In this document: piece after piece, positions 29,981 to 39,218 of the stretch
How positions within the stretch are numbered: position 1 is the first letter of the stretch
How the letters are laid out: each line of letters opens with the position of its first letter
Assembly (NCBI GenBank): GCA_910589035.1
Contig: CAJUSI010000026.1
Span: 124,001 to 188,000 of the forward strand
Source of the DNA: an uncultured Acetatifactor sp.
GTDB lineage: Bacteria; Bacillota; Clostridia; Lachnospirales; Lachnospiraceae
Direction of reading: 5' to 3'
DNA: 64,000 nucleotides
Notes under the pieces: model-generated
Told to the model about the DNA's origin: nothing
Database searches by the model: none
Seen by the model: only the letters and a program-made list of their open reading frames with translations
Translations under genes and position numbers: made by a program

Positions 29981-32900
29981 TTATACCAGCTTCAGCGTCA
30001 CGATCTCATAGGGCTTCAGCTCCACGGAGATCTCTTTTCCGTTTACCGGAGCTTCCTTTTCCTCTTCCTCCAGAAGGTTGCATACAATGGCCTTCGTAAA
30101 CTCCGCGTCCACGGTTACCTTTGCCCTGGTGTAGGCATTCTCGGACTCATACATACGAAGAACCGTGCCGCTGCCGTCCTCCGCCTTTTTCACCGTCTCC
30201 AGAATAACATTGGATCTATTGACACAGGCAAAGGAGAAGCTCTCCTTTCCGGTTCCGCCTGCATGGAGCTTCGTCCTCAGAGGCTGATTCAGTTTATAGG
30301 CCTCCGCCACCGTGCCGGCCGCTCTCCAGCCTTCCGCATGGGGATACAGGGCATAGGTGAAATCATGCTCCTCCTGATCCGTCACCGGATTGGGTTCGAT
30401 ACCGGACTTGATCAGGGTCAGGGCCATATTGCTGTCCTTTACGGAATGCCCATATTTGCAGTCGTTCAGAAGGCTGACGCCGTAATGCCCCTCGGAGAGA
30501 TCCATCCACTTCTGTCCGCAGCTCTCGAATCTGGCCACATCCCAGCTGGTGTTGGTATGCACCTTCCTGGTCAGGTTGCCGAACTGGATGTCGAAGGTGG
30601 CCTCGTCCGTGTGAACTGCCACAGGGAAATGAACCTTGAGCAGGGTCTGATGCTCCTTCCAGTCCACATGGGTCCGGAACTCGATTCTTCTCTGGTCTGC
30701 ATAGAAGATAATCTTCTGGGTGAAGGTGGATTTGCTGGCCTTCCTGGTAATCTCCAGCACTGCCCTCACGTCTCCGATCTCCGTCCACTTCATACTCTCT
30801 ATGCCGTCCACATTCCAGCTCTTTTCCGTGTAGTAGATGTCGATATCCCAGTTGTCGAAATAAATGGGCTTATCCTCATACATGCACAGATGGTTCAGGC
30901 TCTTGCCGGGCTGTACGATCTCCCTGTCGTTCTCCTTGTCGTACAGTCTGTCAAATTCACCGTTTTTGTCCAGGTGAACCGTATAGAAGGGAGTCTCCAG
31001 GGTATAATCGTCCACCAAGGTAAAGGCAGAACCAGCCTTGGCAGCATCTGTCTTGGCAGAATCAGCCTTCTTCTCCCCGCGGAACATACGGTAGCCCTTG
31101 GCAGGAATATTCTTCACAAATGCCACCGCACCCTCGCCGGTGTGCTGAACGGGATACTGATTGCCCTCGGCATCCGTCAGATAATCCGCATCGCATTCTC
31201 CCAGGAGCGCCACATCGTTCCTCAGGCTTCCTGTGGTATTGAATACCATCAACTGGTCTCCCTGACCGGAAAGCGCTTTGATGCGATCATCGGAGAGCTT
31301 TTCGATCTCTTCCTTCAGCTGTGCGTACTCCTCCTTCGTCACCTCGTACACCTTGTGGATGGAGGAGCCGGGAAGGATGTCGTGGAACTGGTTGATCAGC
31401 GTCTTCTTCCAGATGGCATCCAGCTCTTCCTTCGGATAAGGAAGATTCCCCTGAGCCAGCACAGAGAGAAGCTCCAGATCCATGAGCCCCAGCTCAGTCT
31501 TGCGGTTGGAGCGCTTATTGCGCCCCATGGAGGTAAGCGTACCCCTGTGGTACTCGAAATACAGCTCGCCCTCCCAGACGGGAAGCCGTCTATTGTCCTT
31601 CACTCTCTCGTTCAGCTCGTCAAAGAACACGCCGGCAAACTCCTGGCGCACCATGGGAATGCCCTTCACGCCCTTCTCCATGCGCAGGGAGGTCTCCAGC
31701 ATATCCCTGGTAGGGCCGCCGCCGCCGTCGCCGTAGCCGTAGCTGATCAGGATATCGTTGTTAATGTCCTTATTCTGGTAGCGCATCCAGCCGCCCATGA
31801 TGGAATCGGGATGGAGCCTGCCGTTGTAGGTGGTGAAGAAATTGGTGACGGGCTGTCCCACATCCAGGGTGGTGATCAGATGGGTCAGTACCTCCGTGCC
31901 GTCGATTCCCCTCCATCTCATGGTATCGTAGGGAACCTTGTTGAACTGGTTCCAGGCCAGCTTTGTGGTCATAAAATAATCGATGCCGCATTTCTTCATA
32001 ATCTGGGGAAGGGCTCCGGTATAGCCGAACACATCCGGCAGCCACAGAATCCGGTTATCCACGCCGAACTCCTCCTTAAAGAAGCGTTTCCCGTGCATGA
32101 ACTGGCGCACCAGGGATTCTCCCGAGGTCAGATTGGTGTCCGCCTCCACCCACATGCCGCCTTCCGGCTCCCAGCGTCTCTCCTCCACGCGCTCCTTCAC
32201 CTTCTCAAACAGCTCCGGATAGCGCTCCTTCAGAAAGGCATAGAGCTGGGGCTGGCTGGACATGAATTTATAACCGGGATACTCCTCCATCAGCTTCAGC
32301 ACAGTGGCAAAGCTCCTGCCGGTCTTCTCCCTGGTCTGCTCCACGGTCCACCACCAGGCCACATCGATATGGGTATGCCCGATACAGGTGGCAATCACAT
32401 CCTTATAGCCCGCCATATCGGAGTATAACGCCTTGTCGATATAATCTGAGGCCTGCTTAAGGCTTGCATAGAACTCCGGCGAGTAAGGGGTACGCAGGTC
32501 GAGATAGTTCACCGTATTGTTCAGAATGGTTTCGATATCCTTGCGGGTCTTGTCATCCTCGTCCATCCTGGGAAATGCGGAAAGGGGCACCCAGAGGTCA
32601 TAATAAAGCTTTTTGATATCAGCATCCCATTCATGCATGTTTACAAAGAGCTGGAATTCATCGTGAAGAGTTCCTGTATAAGCCTGAAGCTCAATCTTCA
32701 GCTCCTCACCGGCAGCGGCTTTCTCCCGCAGGAGTACTTCCCTGTGATTCATATCGATACCCTGGGTAGCCTCTCCGTTGACGAAAAGCAGAAACTGAGG
32801 ATTTTTCGCATCGTCCCATTCCTGAATCTGCGTCATGACACGCATGCACAGTCTCCTGCCGTCAAGCTCTTCCGGCACCTTATACACGGCCTTAAACCAA

Positions 32901-33097
32901 TAATGCCGGTCAGGCCCGTACCAATGCATTGTCTTACAGTCGAAATCCTTCCATTCGCCGCTGTCCGACTCCGCATCCTCCGGATGGATAAAATTGCCCT
33001 CCTTGTACTTCCAGTCCGTCACCGGAAATTTCTGCTTCCACTGAAGCCTCCTCAATTCATTGCAGATCACATTGACCCTTTTGTCTAAAAACCGCAT
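29981..33097 (-). CDS. GH38 alpha-mannosidase
   Basis: A 1,038-residue protein of normal GH38 length. The N-terminal ~230 residues form a beta-sandwich-like accessory region. The catalytic core starts at CIGHTHIDVAWWWT (zinc-binding His/Asp). The nucleophile is D355 in WLPDVFGYTGALPQI. A central helical domain and C-terminal beta domains follow (FRTHVDWKEHQTLLKVHFPV). The family removes alpha-linked mannose, as in N-glycans. No signal peptide, so cytoplasmic. RBS GAGGAGG. It lies upstream of GH2, consistent with stepwise breakdown of imported host-type glycans. Confidence 0.92.
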   Translation of the reverse strand: MRFLDKRVNVICNELRRLQWKQKFPVTDWKYKEGNFIHPEDAESDSGEWKDFDCKTMHWYGPDRHYWFKAVYKVPEELDGRRLCMRVMTQIQEWDDAKNPQFLLFVNGEATQGIDMNHREVLLREKAAAGEELKIELQAYTGTLHDEFQLFVNMHEWDADIKKLYYDLWVPLSAFPRMDEDDKTRKDIETILNNTVNYLDLRTPYSPEFYASLKQASDYIDKALYSDMAGYKDVIATCIGHTHIDVAWWWTVEQTREKTGRSFATVLKLMEEYPGYKFMSSQPQLYAFLKERYPELFEKVKERVEERRWEPEGGMWVEADTNLTSGESLVRQFMHGKRFFKEEFGVDNRILWLPDVFGYTGALPQIMKKCGIDYFMTTKLAWNQFNKVPYDTMRWRGIDGTEVLTHLITTLDVGQPVTNFFTTYNGRLHPDSIMGGWMRYQNKDINNDILISYGYGDGGGGPTRDMLETSLRMEKGVKGIPMVRQEFAGVFFDELNERVKDNRRLPVWEGELYFEYHRGTLTSMGRNKRSNRKTELGLMDLELLSVLAQGNLPYPKEELDAIWKKTLINQFHDILPGSSIHKVYEVTKEEYAQLKEEIEKLSDDRIKALSGQGDQLMVFNTTGSLRNDVALLGECDADYLTDAEGNQYPVQHTGEGAVAFVKNIPAKGYRMFRGEKKADSAKTDAAKAGSAFTLVDDYTLETPFYTVHLDKNGEFDRLYDKENDREIVQPGKSLNHLCMYEDKPIYFDNWDIDIYYTEKSWNVDGIESMKWTEIGDVRAVLEITRKASKSTFTQKIIFYADQRRIEFRTHVDWKEHQTLLKVHFPVAVHTDEATFDIQFGNLTRKVHTNTSWDVARFESCGQKWMDLSEGHYGVSLLNDCKYGHSVKDSNMALTLIKSGIEPNPVTDQEEHDFTYALYPHAEGWRAAGTVAEAYKLNQPLRTKLHAGGTGKESFSFACVNRSNVILETVKKAEDGSGTVLRMYESENAYTRAKVTVDAEFTKAIVCNLLEEEEKEAPVNGKEISVELKPYEIVTLKLV

Positions 33098-33492
33098 TTT
33101 TCCTCCTCTTCCGCCTCATGCGTCAGGCTCATAATGATTATGGATCTGTTTTGATTTCATGGAATTTCCTTCCTGAATTCCAGATTTCAGAGTCTTTATA
33201 GGAACCGCTTTGCGCGCCCTATTATTATATGTAAATTTACCCGTATCACGCGTATTTTATCATATCTATAAAAATAAGCAATAGCATTTTGCCAAATATT
33301 TCTAAAATTTTTCAGACATATTTTATAGACAATTTCAGACGCCGGGCAAGGCTTTCTTACACAGGTCAGCGGGCATTTTGCAGGCGATTCCGGGAAGTAT
33401 GGAATTCCGGAAATGCATGATTTTATTGTTACCCGCATACCGCCTTAGCGGCATACTTCCAAGTGCAGGGGCACTTGCCTGCGTATAGAAAA

Positions 33493-33563
33493 AGGGGCCG
33501 CCGGGAAGCTGCCGCGCTCCCACAGCATATACTGTGTGAAGACGGTACTTCCCGGCAGCCCCT
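33493..33563 (-). terminator. Long-stem terminator in the 33098-33774 gap
   Basis: On the minus strand GGGGCTGCCGGGAAG pairs with CTTCCCGGCGGCCCC, enclosing an inner CACAG...CTGTG hairpin, and ends in CCCCTTTTTC. It lies ~210 nt after the LysRS stop. The rest of this 677-bp gap has further small hairpins (CCGC-CTTA-GCGG near 33445; AGTGC...GCACT near 33460-33475) and the AT-rich GH38 promoter area with a TATAAT at 33229-33224. I see no credible protein gene. Confidence 0.7.
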
Positions 33564-33774
33564 GTCCGGCCTGCCCCATTGTATGAATGCCCGGGCATCG
33601 GTGCCCGCTGTCCACACCAGTGCTGTGTTGTCGTCGGCAGGCATGTCCACCGCATTGCCTCCCTTCTCCGCCTTGTCCCGCTGCAGGCGTAAAGCACTGA
33701 TTCCTCTGGGAATGAAACTCCCCGCAGCAAGCTGCAGGGACTTAAACCCTCTTTGGGATTAATGTGACAATGTC

Positions 33775-35784
33775 CTAGCAGATCCTGGTCCCCTCCGGAA
33801 CGATGTCATCCACAAGAATCACCTGGCAGCCGCAGGCATTGTTAGTCCCGGCCAGGAGCATGCCCTCGCTGGTAACCCCCACCATCCTGGCGGGCTTCAG
33901 ATTGGCGATGACGATAATCTTTTTGCCGATGAGTTCTTTGGGCTTATAGTACTGCCTGATGCTGGATACGATGACCCTCTCCCTGATTCCGTCGAACAGC
34001 GTGAGCTTGTAGCAGCTGTGGGACTTTCTGATTTCGGCGCATTTCAATACCTTACATACTCTCAAATCCACTTTCCGAAACTCTTCTATATCTATTTCAT
34101 CCCCTATGGGCTGCACCGGATCCGGTTCTCCGTATACTTTTTTCTCTTCCTCCGCAGGCTCCTCCTCCGCGGGCGCCAGGGCCTGGGCTTCCTCCTGAGT
34201 AATGGGGGTGGAGAAGTCCAGCAGGGAGAGGAATTTCTCCTTCTCAATGGCGTAGAGGAAGAGGTAGAGCCTGGGTCCCTTTTCCTTATTTAAAAGCAGA
34301 CGGTACACATTCTTGAAGAAGGTTCCCTGGAGCGCCTTCAGGTTCTCCGCCTCATACCCGTAGATCCTCTTGGGAATCTCGTAGAGCTCCTTGTTCAGCT
34401 CCTCCAGGGTGTACTCGTTTCCGGAGAGATATGCGTGGAGCATGGCCACCGCCGCTCTCTCCTTTTCGTCCAGCCCCTCGTACACAGGCCAGTTCCTCAC
34501 CGGGCATAATTTGTTCACATTTTCCGGGGAGCAGTTCTCCAGCCAGTATTTCGCAAGCCCCAGGCGCTCCTTAAACTCTTCGTATTTATAAGGGGTTCCG
34601 ATCTTCTCAAACACCGTCTCCAGCATGTCCACATTGAAATCCACCACGGAGCCCAGCTGCACCAGATGAGACATGGGCACCGTGCTGATCTTTTTGTCAA
34701 ACATCAGGCAGCTGTTCATGATATCCTTTACATAATCGTCGGCAGTCCCGTCCAGGAAGCTGTTGTACTGCTTGTCGAATTCGAAATACTGCCGCAGAAT
34801 GCCGTCGTCGAAGCAGAAATCAAAGGCCTTGGTGGGATCCGACTTGGCGTAGAGCCAGAGAATCACCTCCGGCTGGTAAATCTGCAGGAGGGTGCCGGGG
34901 GTTAAGTTCAGCCCCGAGGAGCCGGACATCTTTCCCGTGGTACCCTTGATGCCGATGAATTCATAGCCCTGAAATACGGGTGCTTCGTAGTCAAAGATCT
35001 TCTTCGCGATCACCCTGCTGGTGTCATAGCTGCCCCCGGGGCTGGCATGGTCCTTCCCGCCGGGCTCAAAGTCCACCTGCTCATACTTCCAGCGCATGGG
35101 CCAGTCGATCTTCCAGGCCAGCTTGCAGTTGTAATCCTTCGTAAAGTCATGCTCCCCATGGTAGCCGCACTGGCAGACATACTCCGCCTTCGTGCAGTCC
35201 TCGGAAAGCTTCGTAATCTTCGTGGTGTCCCTGCGGCACTCCGGGCAGTAGATTGCCACCGGGTAGTAGTTCTCCCTCTCCCCCTCCTGGGCGTCCTGAG
35301 TGCGGAAGCTGTCCAGGATATCGAAAATCTCCCCTCTCTTCCGGAGGGCTTCGATGACATACTCCTTATATTTGCCGCTCCGGTTCATCTGGGCCTGGTA
35401 TCTGTACTCCATCTTAATGCCGAATTTCTCGATGGAGGCCTCAAATTCCTTCTCAAAATACTCCGCATAGGTTTTCTCTTCGGTGCCGAAGGGGTTGGGG
35501 ACGTCCGCGTAGGAAGCGCCGATGTATTTCTCCATGTCGCCGTTGGCCTTCGCCACGTTCACCGGAATCTTCCGGATCCGGTCGTACTCGTCCCAGGAAA
35601 AGAGGAGCTTGGCCTTCTTCCCCTTCCGCTCCAGCGCCTTTACCACAAAGAGGCTTGTGGCGATGTCCCGGAAATTGCCGATGTGAATGGAGCCCGAGGG
35701 GCTGATGCCCGCGGCGCACACATACTCTTCCTTCTCCGGATTCCTGCTGATGATCTTATCCGCTATTTTATCTGACCAATGCAT
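33775..35784 (-). CDS. lysS: Class I lysyl-tRNA synthetase fused to a tRNA-binding domain
   Basis: A 669-residue protein. The N-terminal Rossmann core has the class I signature HIGN (residues 34-37, in SPSGSIHIGNFRD) and the KMSKS-equivalent GKMSGSSG, diagnostic of archaeal-type class I LysRS rather than the common class II enzyme. A zinc-site-like CPEC...CQCGY segment follows. After a Glu-rich linker (~545-560) comes a C-terminal OB-fold tRNA-binding domain (DLRVCKVLKCAEI, VIANLKPARMVGVTSEGM), as in MetRS tails and Arc1p/YtpR. It charges tRNA-Lys. RBS AAGGAG. MetRS was considered but the core motifs do not fit. Confidence 0.85.
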   Translation of the reverse strand: MHWSDKIADKIISRNPEKEEYVCAAGISPSGSIHIGNFRDIATSLFVVKALERKGKKAKLLFSWDEYDRIRKIPVNVAKANGDMEKYIGASYADVPNPFGTEEKTYAEYFEKEFEASIEKFGIKMEYRYQAQMNRSGKYKEYVIEALRKRGEIFDILDSFRTQDAQEGERENYYPVAIYCPECRRDTTKITKLSEDCTKAEYVCQCGYHGEHDFTKDYNCKLAWKIDWPMRWKYEQVDFEPGGKDHASPGGSYDTSRVIAKKIFDYEAPVFQGYEFIGIKGTTGKMSGSSGLNLTPGTLLQIYQPEVILWLYAKSDPTKAFDFCFDDGILRQYFEFDKQYNSFLDGTADDYVKDIMNSCLMFDKKISTVPMSHLVQLGSVVDFNVDMLETVFEKIGTPYKYEEFKERLGLAKYWLENCSPENVNKLCPVRNWPVYEGLDEKERAAVAMLHAYLSGNEYTLEELNKELYEIPKRIYGYEAENLKALQGTFFKNVYRLLLNKEKGPRLYLFLYAIEKEKFLSLLDFSTPITQEEAQALAPAEEEPAEEEKKVYGEPDPVQPIGDEIDIEEFRKVDLRVCKVLKCAEIRKSHSCYKLTLFDGIRERVIVSSIRQYYKPKELIGKKIIVIANLKPARMVGVTSEGMLLAGTNNACGCQVILVDDIVPEGTRIC

Positions 35785-35877
35785 GGTAATTCACTCCTTT
35801 ATAAACTTCTGAATTCTGCAAAGCAGGATTATTATATCGTATCGCTTATTTGAAGTCAACCGGGGACCGCGGAAAAA

Positions 35878-35899
35878 TGCAGGTGTAAATCAACCTGCA
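35878..35899 (-). terminator. Terminator after the AbiE module
   Basis: TGCAGGT / ACCTGCA with an 8-nt loop. On the minus strand it is followed by TTTTTCC, just after the AbiEii stop at 35928. A-residues on the other flank could let it work both ways. Confidence 0.75.
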
Positions 35900-35927
35900 A
35901 AAATTCCACCGCTTCTCATCGGATTTC

Positions 35928-36877
35928 TTATATATCACTTAAAATGTCCCGTAGCTTTTTCCACTGGCTTATGACAAACTCAAATGGAAGTAAGTCCTTT
36001 TCCGAAAAAACATAATTCCTCTGCATGTTCTGAAAAGCGCCTTTGAGAGCTGTATTATCAGACATCCCATCGAATATCTTAAAGTCGGAAAATTTCCTGT
36101 CTGCCAGGTCACTGCCCGCCCTCCGTGTTTCTTCCAATCTCTTATATTCGGACATTTCAAGAAACAGATCCGGATTCCCAATCATGTCCTGAATCGGCTG
36201 CAGATCCAACATAACTCCCACATCATAAATATGCTTTGCGACATCGAAATACATTTCACGTCCATAATAAAATTCAGCCGCAAATATTTTATCTGCAAAT
36301 ATCCTCTCCAGACAGATCGTTTTTATCGGGAACGGCATTACCTCAAATTGTCCCCGCAGGATAGCTCTCTGTTCTTCTGTGGCACATGTGTATAGGATGG
36401 GTTCAATTTCCAGAGTGGAAAAGGGTTCGCTTACAGTAAATGAAGTTCCTTCCACTTTGACATAACCAAACCTCTGGAGGGGATCATTCGAATCTACTGC
36501 TACTGCAGGCGTGTAATCATAGACCGCTGTAATGCTTCCTTTTCTGTCGTCTTCCAATTCCTTTCTGGAGGTCCTGGGCAGTGAGAGATTTTTTAAGTCG
36601 CGGTTTCCAGACGCTTTTTTGCCTGACTCCCACTGCAGTTATCAATACATATCGTCAGGTCAATGTCCTCAGAGAAACGGCGGATACTTTTCTGAGCCTT
36701 ATATAAAGCCGTTCCTCCTTTAAAATATGCAGGAAGGGTTTCCTGTTTTTCCGATAGTTCCTTTAAAAGAAGCGTAACATAATAGTCTTTCTCCAGTATG
36801 TCTTCCCTTATTCCAGTGATACCATGAATAAGCCCGATGATATTTAAAAACGAAAATTTATCCCTGTGCAGTTTCAT
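35928..36877 (-). pseudogene. AbiEii-family nucleotidyltransferase toxin, interrupted by a frameshift
   Basis: Two frames together make one AbiEii toxin. The first (36877-36593, 94 residues) carries the nucleotidyltransferase motif GGTALYKAQ and SEDIDLTICI. The second (36557-35928, plus codons before its first ATG) carries the remainder (LQRFGYVKVEGTSF, EPILYTCATEEQ, ERIFADKIFAAEFYY). The join needs a -1 shift near a TAA at 36595-36593. An in-frame A AAA AAG heptamer (36620-36614) lies 6 codons upstream and would shift into the right frame. Even so, the conserved zero-frame residues after it favour a simple one-base deletion. The family's type IV toxins phosphorylate or nucleotidylate targets. 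Probably inactive if not recoded. Confidence 0.75.
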
Positions 36878-37526
36878 AAAGCCCTCCCAGCATAATATCG
36901 ATTGTTTTAATCAGTATCCTCGGATTATAAAGTTTTCTTGCCATATAGATCAGGAGATCTGTGTCAAGCTCTAATGTTTTTACAAGCCCTTTTAACAATT
37001 CATCCGGCTTCGCGGCATCGACCGGGGCATGGTCCAGATCTCTTATCACATCCAAAATCTGAAGATAACGGTAATTGGAACGATTTACATTTACAGAAGG
37101 TCTTTTTATCTCAACCTGCATACCGGCAGGTACTCTTTTGGTGTATAGATTTGTCGCTATGCATTTCCTTTTGGGCATCTGAGACACCAGGCCCAGACGG
37201 TTCAGCACGGACAGCCCTGTTTCATATCCGATTACATCATCCTCATTATACAACAGCTGTCTGCAGAATAAAGTTTCCTTGTCGGGCATATAATATCCAA
37301 ATGCTGTTCTGATTTTCCGGCAGTAGACTCCTTTCTCTATCCGGGTAATCCGATCCGCTTTTTCCAGCCTGGCCATATTTACATTCACTGCTTTTTTCAC
37401 TTCTGCTTCATCCAGGCCGGTCTCCCTTGCAACATACCGTGTGATCTGAGCTGTCAGAATCGGCTGATCGGGTTCCTGTCTGTCGATATATTGAATCAAT
37501 AAGTTCCTGTATCCTATATTGTTCAT
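36858..37526 (-). CDS. AbiEi-family antitoxin / transcriptional regulator
   Basis: About 222 residues from the ATG at 37526 (site AAGGGAG); the open frame extends 17 codons upstream into the operator. The N-terminal ~80 residues form a winged-helix domain (YVARETGLDEAEVKKAVN, RITRIEKGVY). The C-terminal part is the AbiEi antitoxin region (PAGMQVEIKRPSVNV). It overlaps the toxin gene by 20 nt, the usual antitoxin-first coupled order. Known AbiEi proteins repress their own promoter through inverted repeats, and a matching repeat lies at 37544-37592. Confidence 0.82.
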   Translation of the reverse strand: MNNIGYRNLLIQYIDRQEPDQPILTAQITRYVARETGLDEAEVKKAVNVNMARLEKADRITRIEKGVYCRKIRTAFGYYMPDKETLFCRQLLYNEDDVIGYETGLSVLNRLGLVSQMPKRKCIATNLYTKRVPAGMQVEIKRPSVNVNRSNYRYLQILDVIRDLDHAPVDAAKPDELLKGLVKTLELDTDLLIYMARKLYNPRILIKTIDIMLGGLYETAQG

Positions 37527-37543
37527 ATGACCGCTCCCTTCTA

Positions 37544-37592
37544 TGTTATTATAATTTATAATATTTATTATATTCATGTATTTATAATAACA
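37544..37592. promoter_or_regulatory. Inverted repeat operator upstream of the AbiE genes
   Basis: Perfect 11-bp arms TGTTATTATAA (37544-37554) and TTATAATAACA (37582-37592) around an AT-rich centre, directly before the antitoxin start. Position and symmetry fit AbiEi autorepression (family knowledge). The right arm falls inside the last codons of the truncated AAA-ATPase gene. Confidence 0.6.
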
Positions 37593-38662
37593 TTTTCTAG
37601 AAATTTAGTCAATCTGAACATGTAATCTGGCACTTCACCATCTCCCGCTCGGATAATGTCATTTCCGCTGGTGTTGATCCAGAAGGGCCTGGGAAGCGCG
37701 TCCGGCTCTGAGCGGAGCAGGTAGAGATAGTTTATGACATCCCAGGGGCAGTAGACATCCGCATTGCCGAAGCGGTATCCGTCGTACCATTCCCTGATCT
37801 GATCAAATTTATCGCCATAGCCGTAATACTCAGCCATAGCCCGGACTTCGCTGTCAGTAAATCCAAACCTTTCATCGGACTGTATATTTGTTATTGAAAA
37901 GACATTCAGGTTATTCAGTCCGGTGAAGATACTTTCCAAATGTCTTCCGCAGGAAGACATTGACACTCTAAGGCACCCGGTCAGCACGGCAAAAGCCAGA
38001 CTGTGGTTGCTCTTCAGCGCCTGGCTGAAAAGGTTTCGGATGAGGCTGATCATTTCATCATAGTAACCGAAATGCTGCGCTTTGTCTAACGGCACATCGT
38101 ATTCATCAATCAACAGGATTGCCTTTTGCCCGTAATGCTTATGCAGAAGGGCACAAAGGGTCTTAAGGCTGGAAGCGAGCACCTCCTGGGACATGCTAAA
38201 CATTTGTTGGTTGGTGGTATCAATGGTAATCAACTGCTCATAAGAGATCTTTTCCTGCGCAGTAAGCTTATCACTTTCTAAAAGGAACGGAAAGCGCATG
38301 GCTTCCTTTCCAATCGTAGTGCGGAGCATTCCGAGAGCGGTTTTGTAATCATTGCCATTCACATTCTTCAGGGTAACGGAGATGACGGGGTACTTTCCCA
38401 TGTGTTTCTCGCAAAGCTGCTTCTCCCCATAGATGGCAAGTCCTTCAAAAAGCTTCGGATCACAGCCGTATTCAAAGAAATATTTCAGCATGTTCATGTT
38501 AAGGGATTTGCCGAACCTTCGGGGGCGTGTAAACAGGTTTACTTCGCTGTAGTTATCCAGGAGATCCTTTATCAGACCGGTCTTGTCTACATAGTAGAAA
38601 CCGTTTGTACTGATTTTTTCAAAATTCTCAATGCCGATTGGCAGTTTGACTCTTGTATCCAT
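37574..38662 (-). CDS. AAA-ATPase-like / PD-(D/E)XK family protein, C-terminally truncated
   Basis: About 362 residues from the ATG at 38662 (site GGAAAGAAG). It opens with the family hallmark KLPIGIENFEKI and YVDKTGLI, a Walker A variant RPRRFGKSLNM, and Walker B AILLIDEYDVPL. TGCLRVS and DVINYLYLL are also typical. Full-length members run ~500+ residues with a C-terminal nuclease domain (DUF1703). Here homology ends at NTSGNDIIR, and a short unrelated tail runs into the AbiE operator. This suggests the AbiE module replaced the 3' end. Function unknown even when intact. Confidence 0.75.
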   Translation of the reverse strand: MDTRVKLPIGIENFEKISTNGFYYVDKTGLIKDLLDNYSEVNLFTRPRRFGKSLNMNMLKYFFEYGCDPKLFEGLAIYGEKQLCEKHMGKYPVISVTLKNVNGNDYKTALGMLRTTIGKEAMRFPFLLESDKLTAQEKISYEQLITIDTTNQQMFSMSQEVLASSLKTLCALLHKHYGQKAILLIDEYDVPLDKAQHFGYYDEMISLIRNLFSQALKSNHSLAFAVLTGCLRVSMSSCGRHLESIFTGLNNLNVFSITNIQSDERFGFTDSEVRAMAEYYGYGDKFDQIREWYDGYRFGNADVYCPWDVINYLYLLRSEPDALPRPFWINTSGNDIIRAGDGEVPDYMFRLTKFLENVIINT

Positions 38663-38793
38663 GGCGGCTTCTTTCCGGGGTTGAACCATATTTTATGGCT
38701 TTATTGTACTATAACCGGAAGGAATCCACAAGCCTGAAAAGTGTTTGCCTTTTTCCCTGATTCCCTGTGAAAGAATACATGTAGTTTATACCA

Positions 38794-39147
38794 TTATTGA
38801 TAAGAATTATAAGTGAGAGTGCCTGTATATGTGGCAGTTGTTATATTATCTTTTCTTAAATAAGTGTATCCTTTCAATGTCAGCACTCCCTCATACTTGA
38901 TCCCATTCGCAGATTCCTTCCAGGGAAGCTGTGCAGGAGGGATTAACTTTCCCTGGTAAGTAACGTATCGGGTAACAGGCAGAGTAGTGGCATTTGGCTG
39001 AAGCACTTCTCCATAGACCTCAAAATAAACGTCTTCTTCCGTAGTTCCGTTTTCAAGCAAAAGCAGTTCCTCTGCCCTGGCTTGAATTGGGCATGCCAAA
39101 GAAACCATAATAATAACAGACATTGTAATGCAGAAAATTTTCTTCAT
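38794..39147 (-). CDS. Small secreted YEVYGE protein, cassette B
   Basis: A 117-residue protein; the start at 39147 is set by GGGAGG and gives a clean signal peptide ending IQARA. The mature part shares with its cassette A homologue (10800-11144) the segments YFEVYGE, VTRYVTYQG, LIPP and PWKES, and a Thr/Tyr-rich beta-strand tail. It follows the membrane XRE gene by 71 bp on the same strand, as in cassette A. The conserved linkage suggests a shared function with the regulator, such as a ligand or antagonist of its outer domain. No known family is recognised. Confidence 0.7.
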   Translation of the reverse strand: MKKIFCITMSVIIMVSLACPIQARAEELLLLENGTTEEDVYFEVYGEVLQPNATTLPVTRYVTYQGKLIPPAQLPWKESANGIKYEGVLTLKGYTYLRKDNITTATYTGTLTYNSYQ

Positions 39148-39218
39148 AGTTATAAACCTCCCATAAAATATTTTGGACACTTAACAGTGAAATCACATAC
39201 ACTCGAATTACATATATT

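Noticed and set aside
33335..33730. Open frame of 131 codons on the minus strand after LysRS
   Set aside because: It crosses the terminator hairpin, has odd Cys/Arg/Gly-rich composition and no recognisable domain.
33775..35784. Methionyl-tRNA synthetase, suggested by the C-terminal tRNA-binding domain
   Set aside because: The N-terminal core matches class I LysRS (SPSGSIHIGN and KMSGSSG contexts) and not the MetRS core.
36593..36620. Programmed -1 frameshift in AbiEii as a firm claim
   Set aside because: The heptamer is in register, but zero-frame residues after it (RLETAT) look like the conserved protein, so the break is better explained by a deletion further downstream. Kept only as an alternative.
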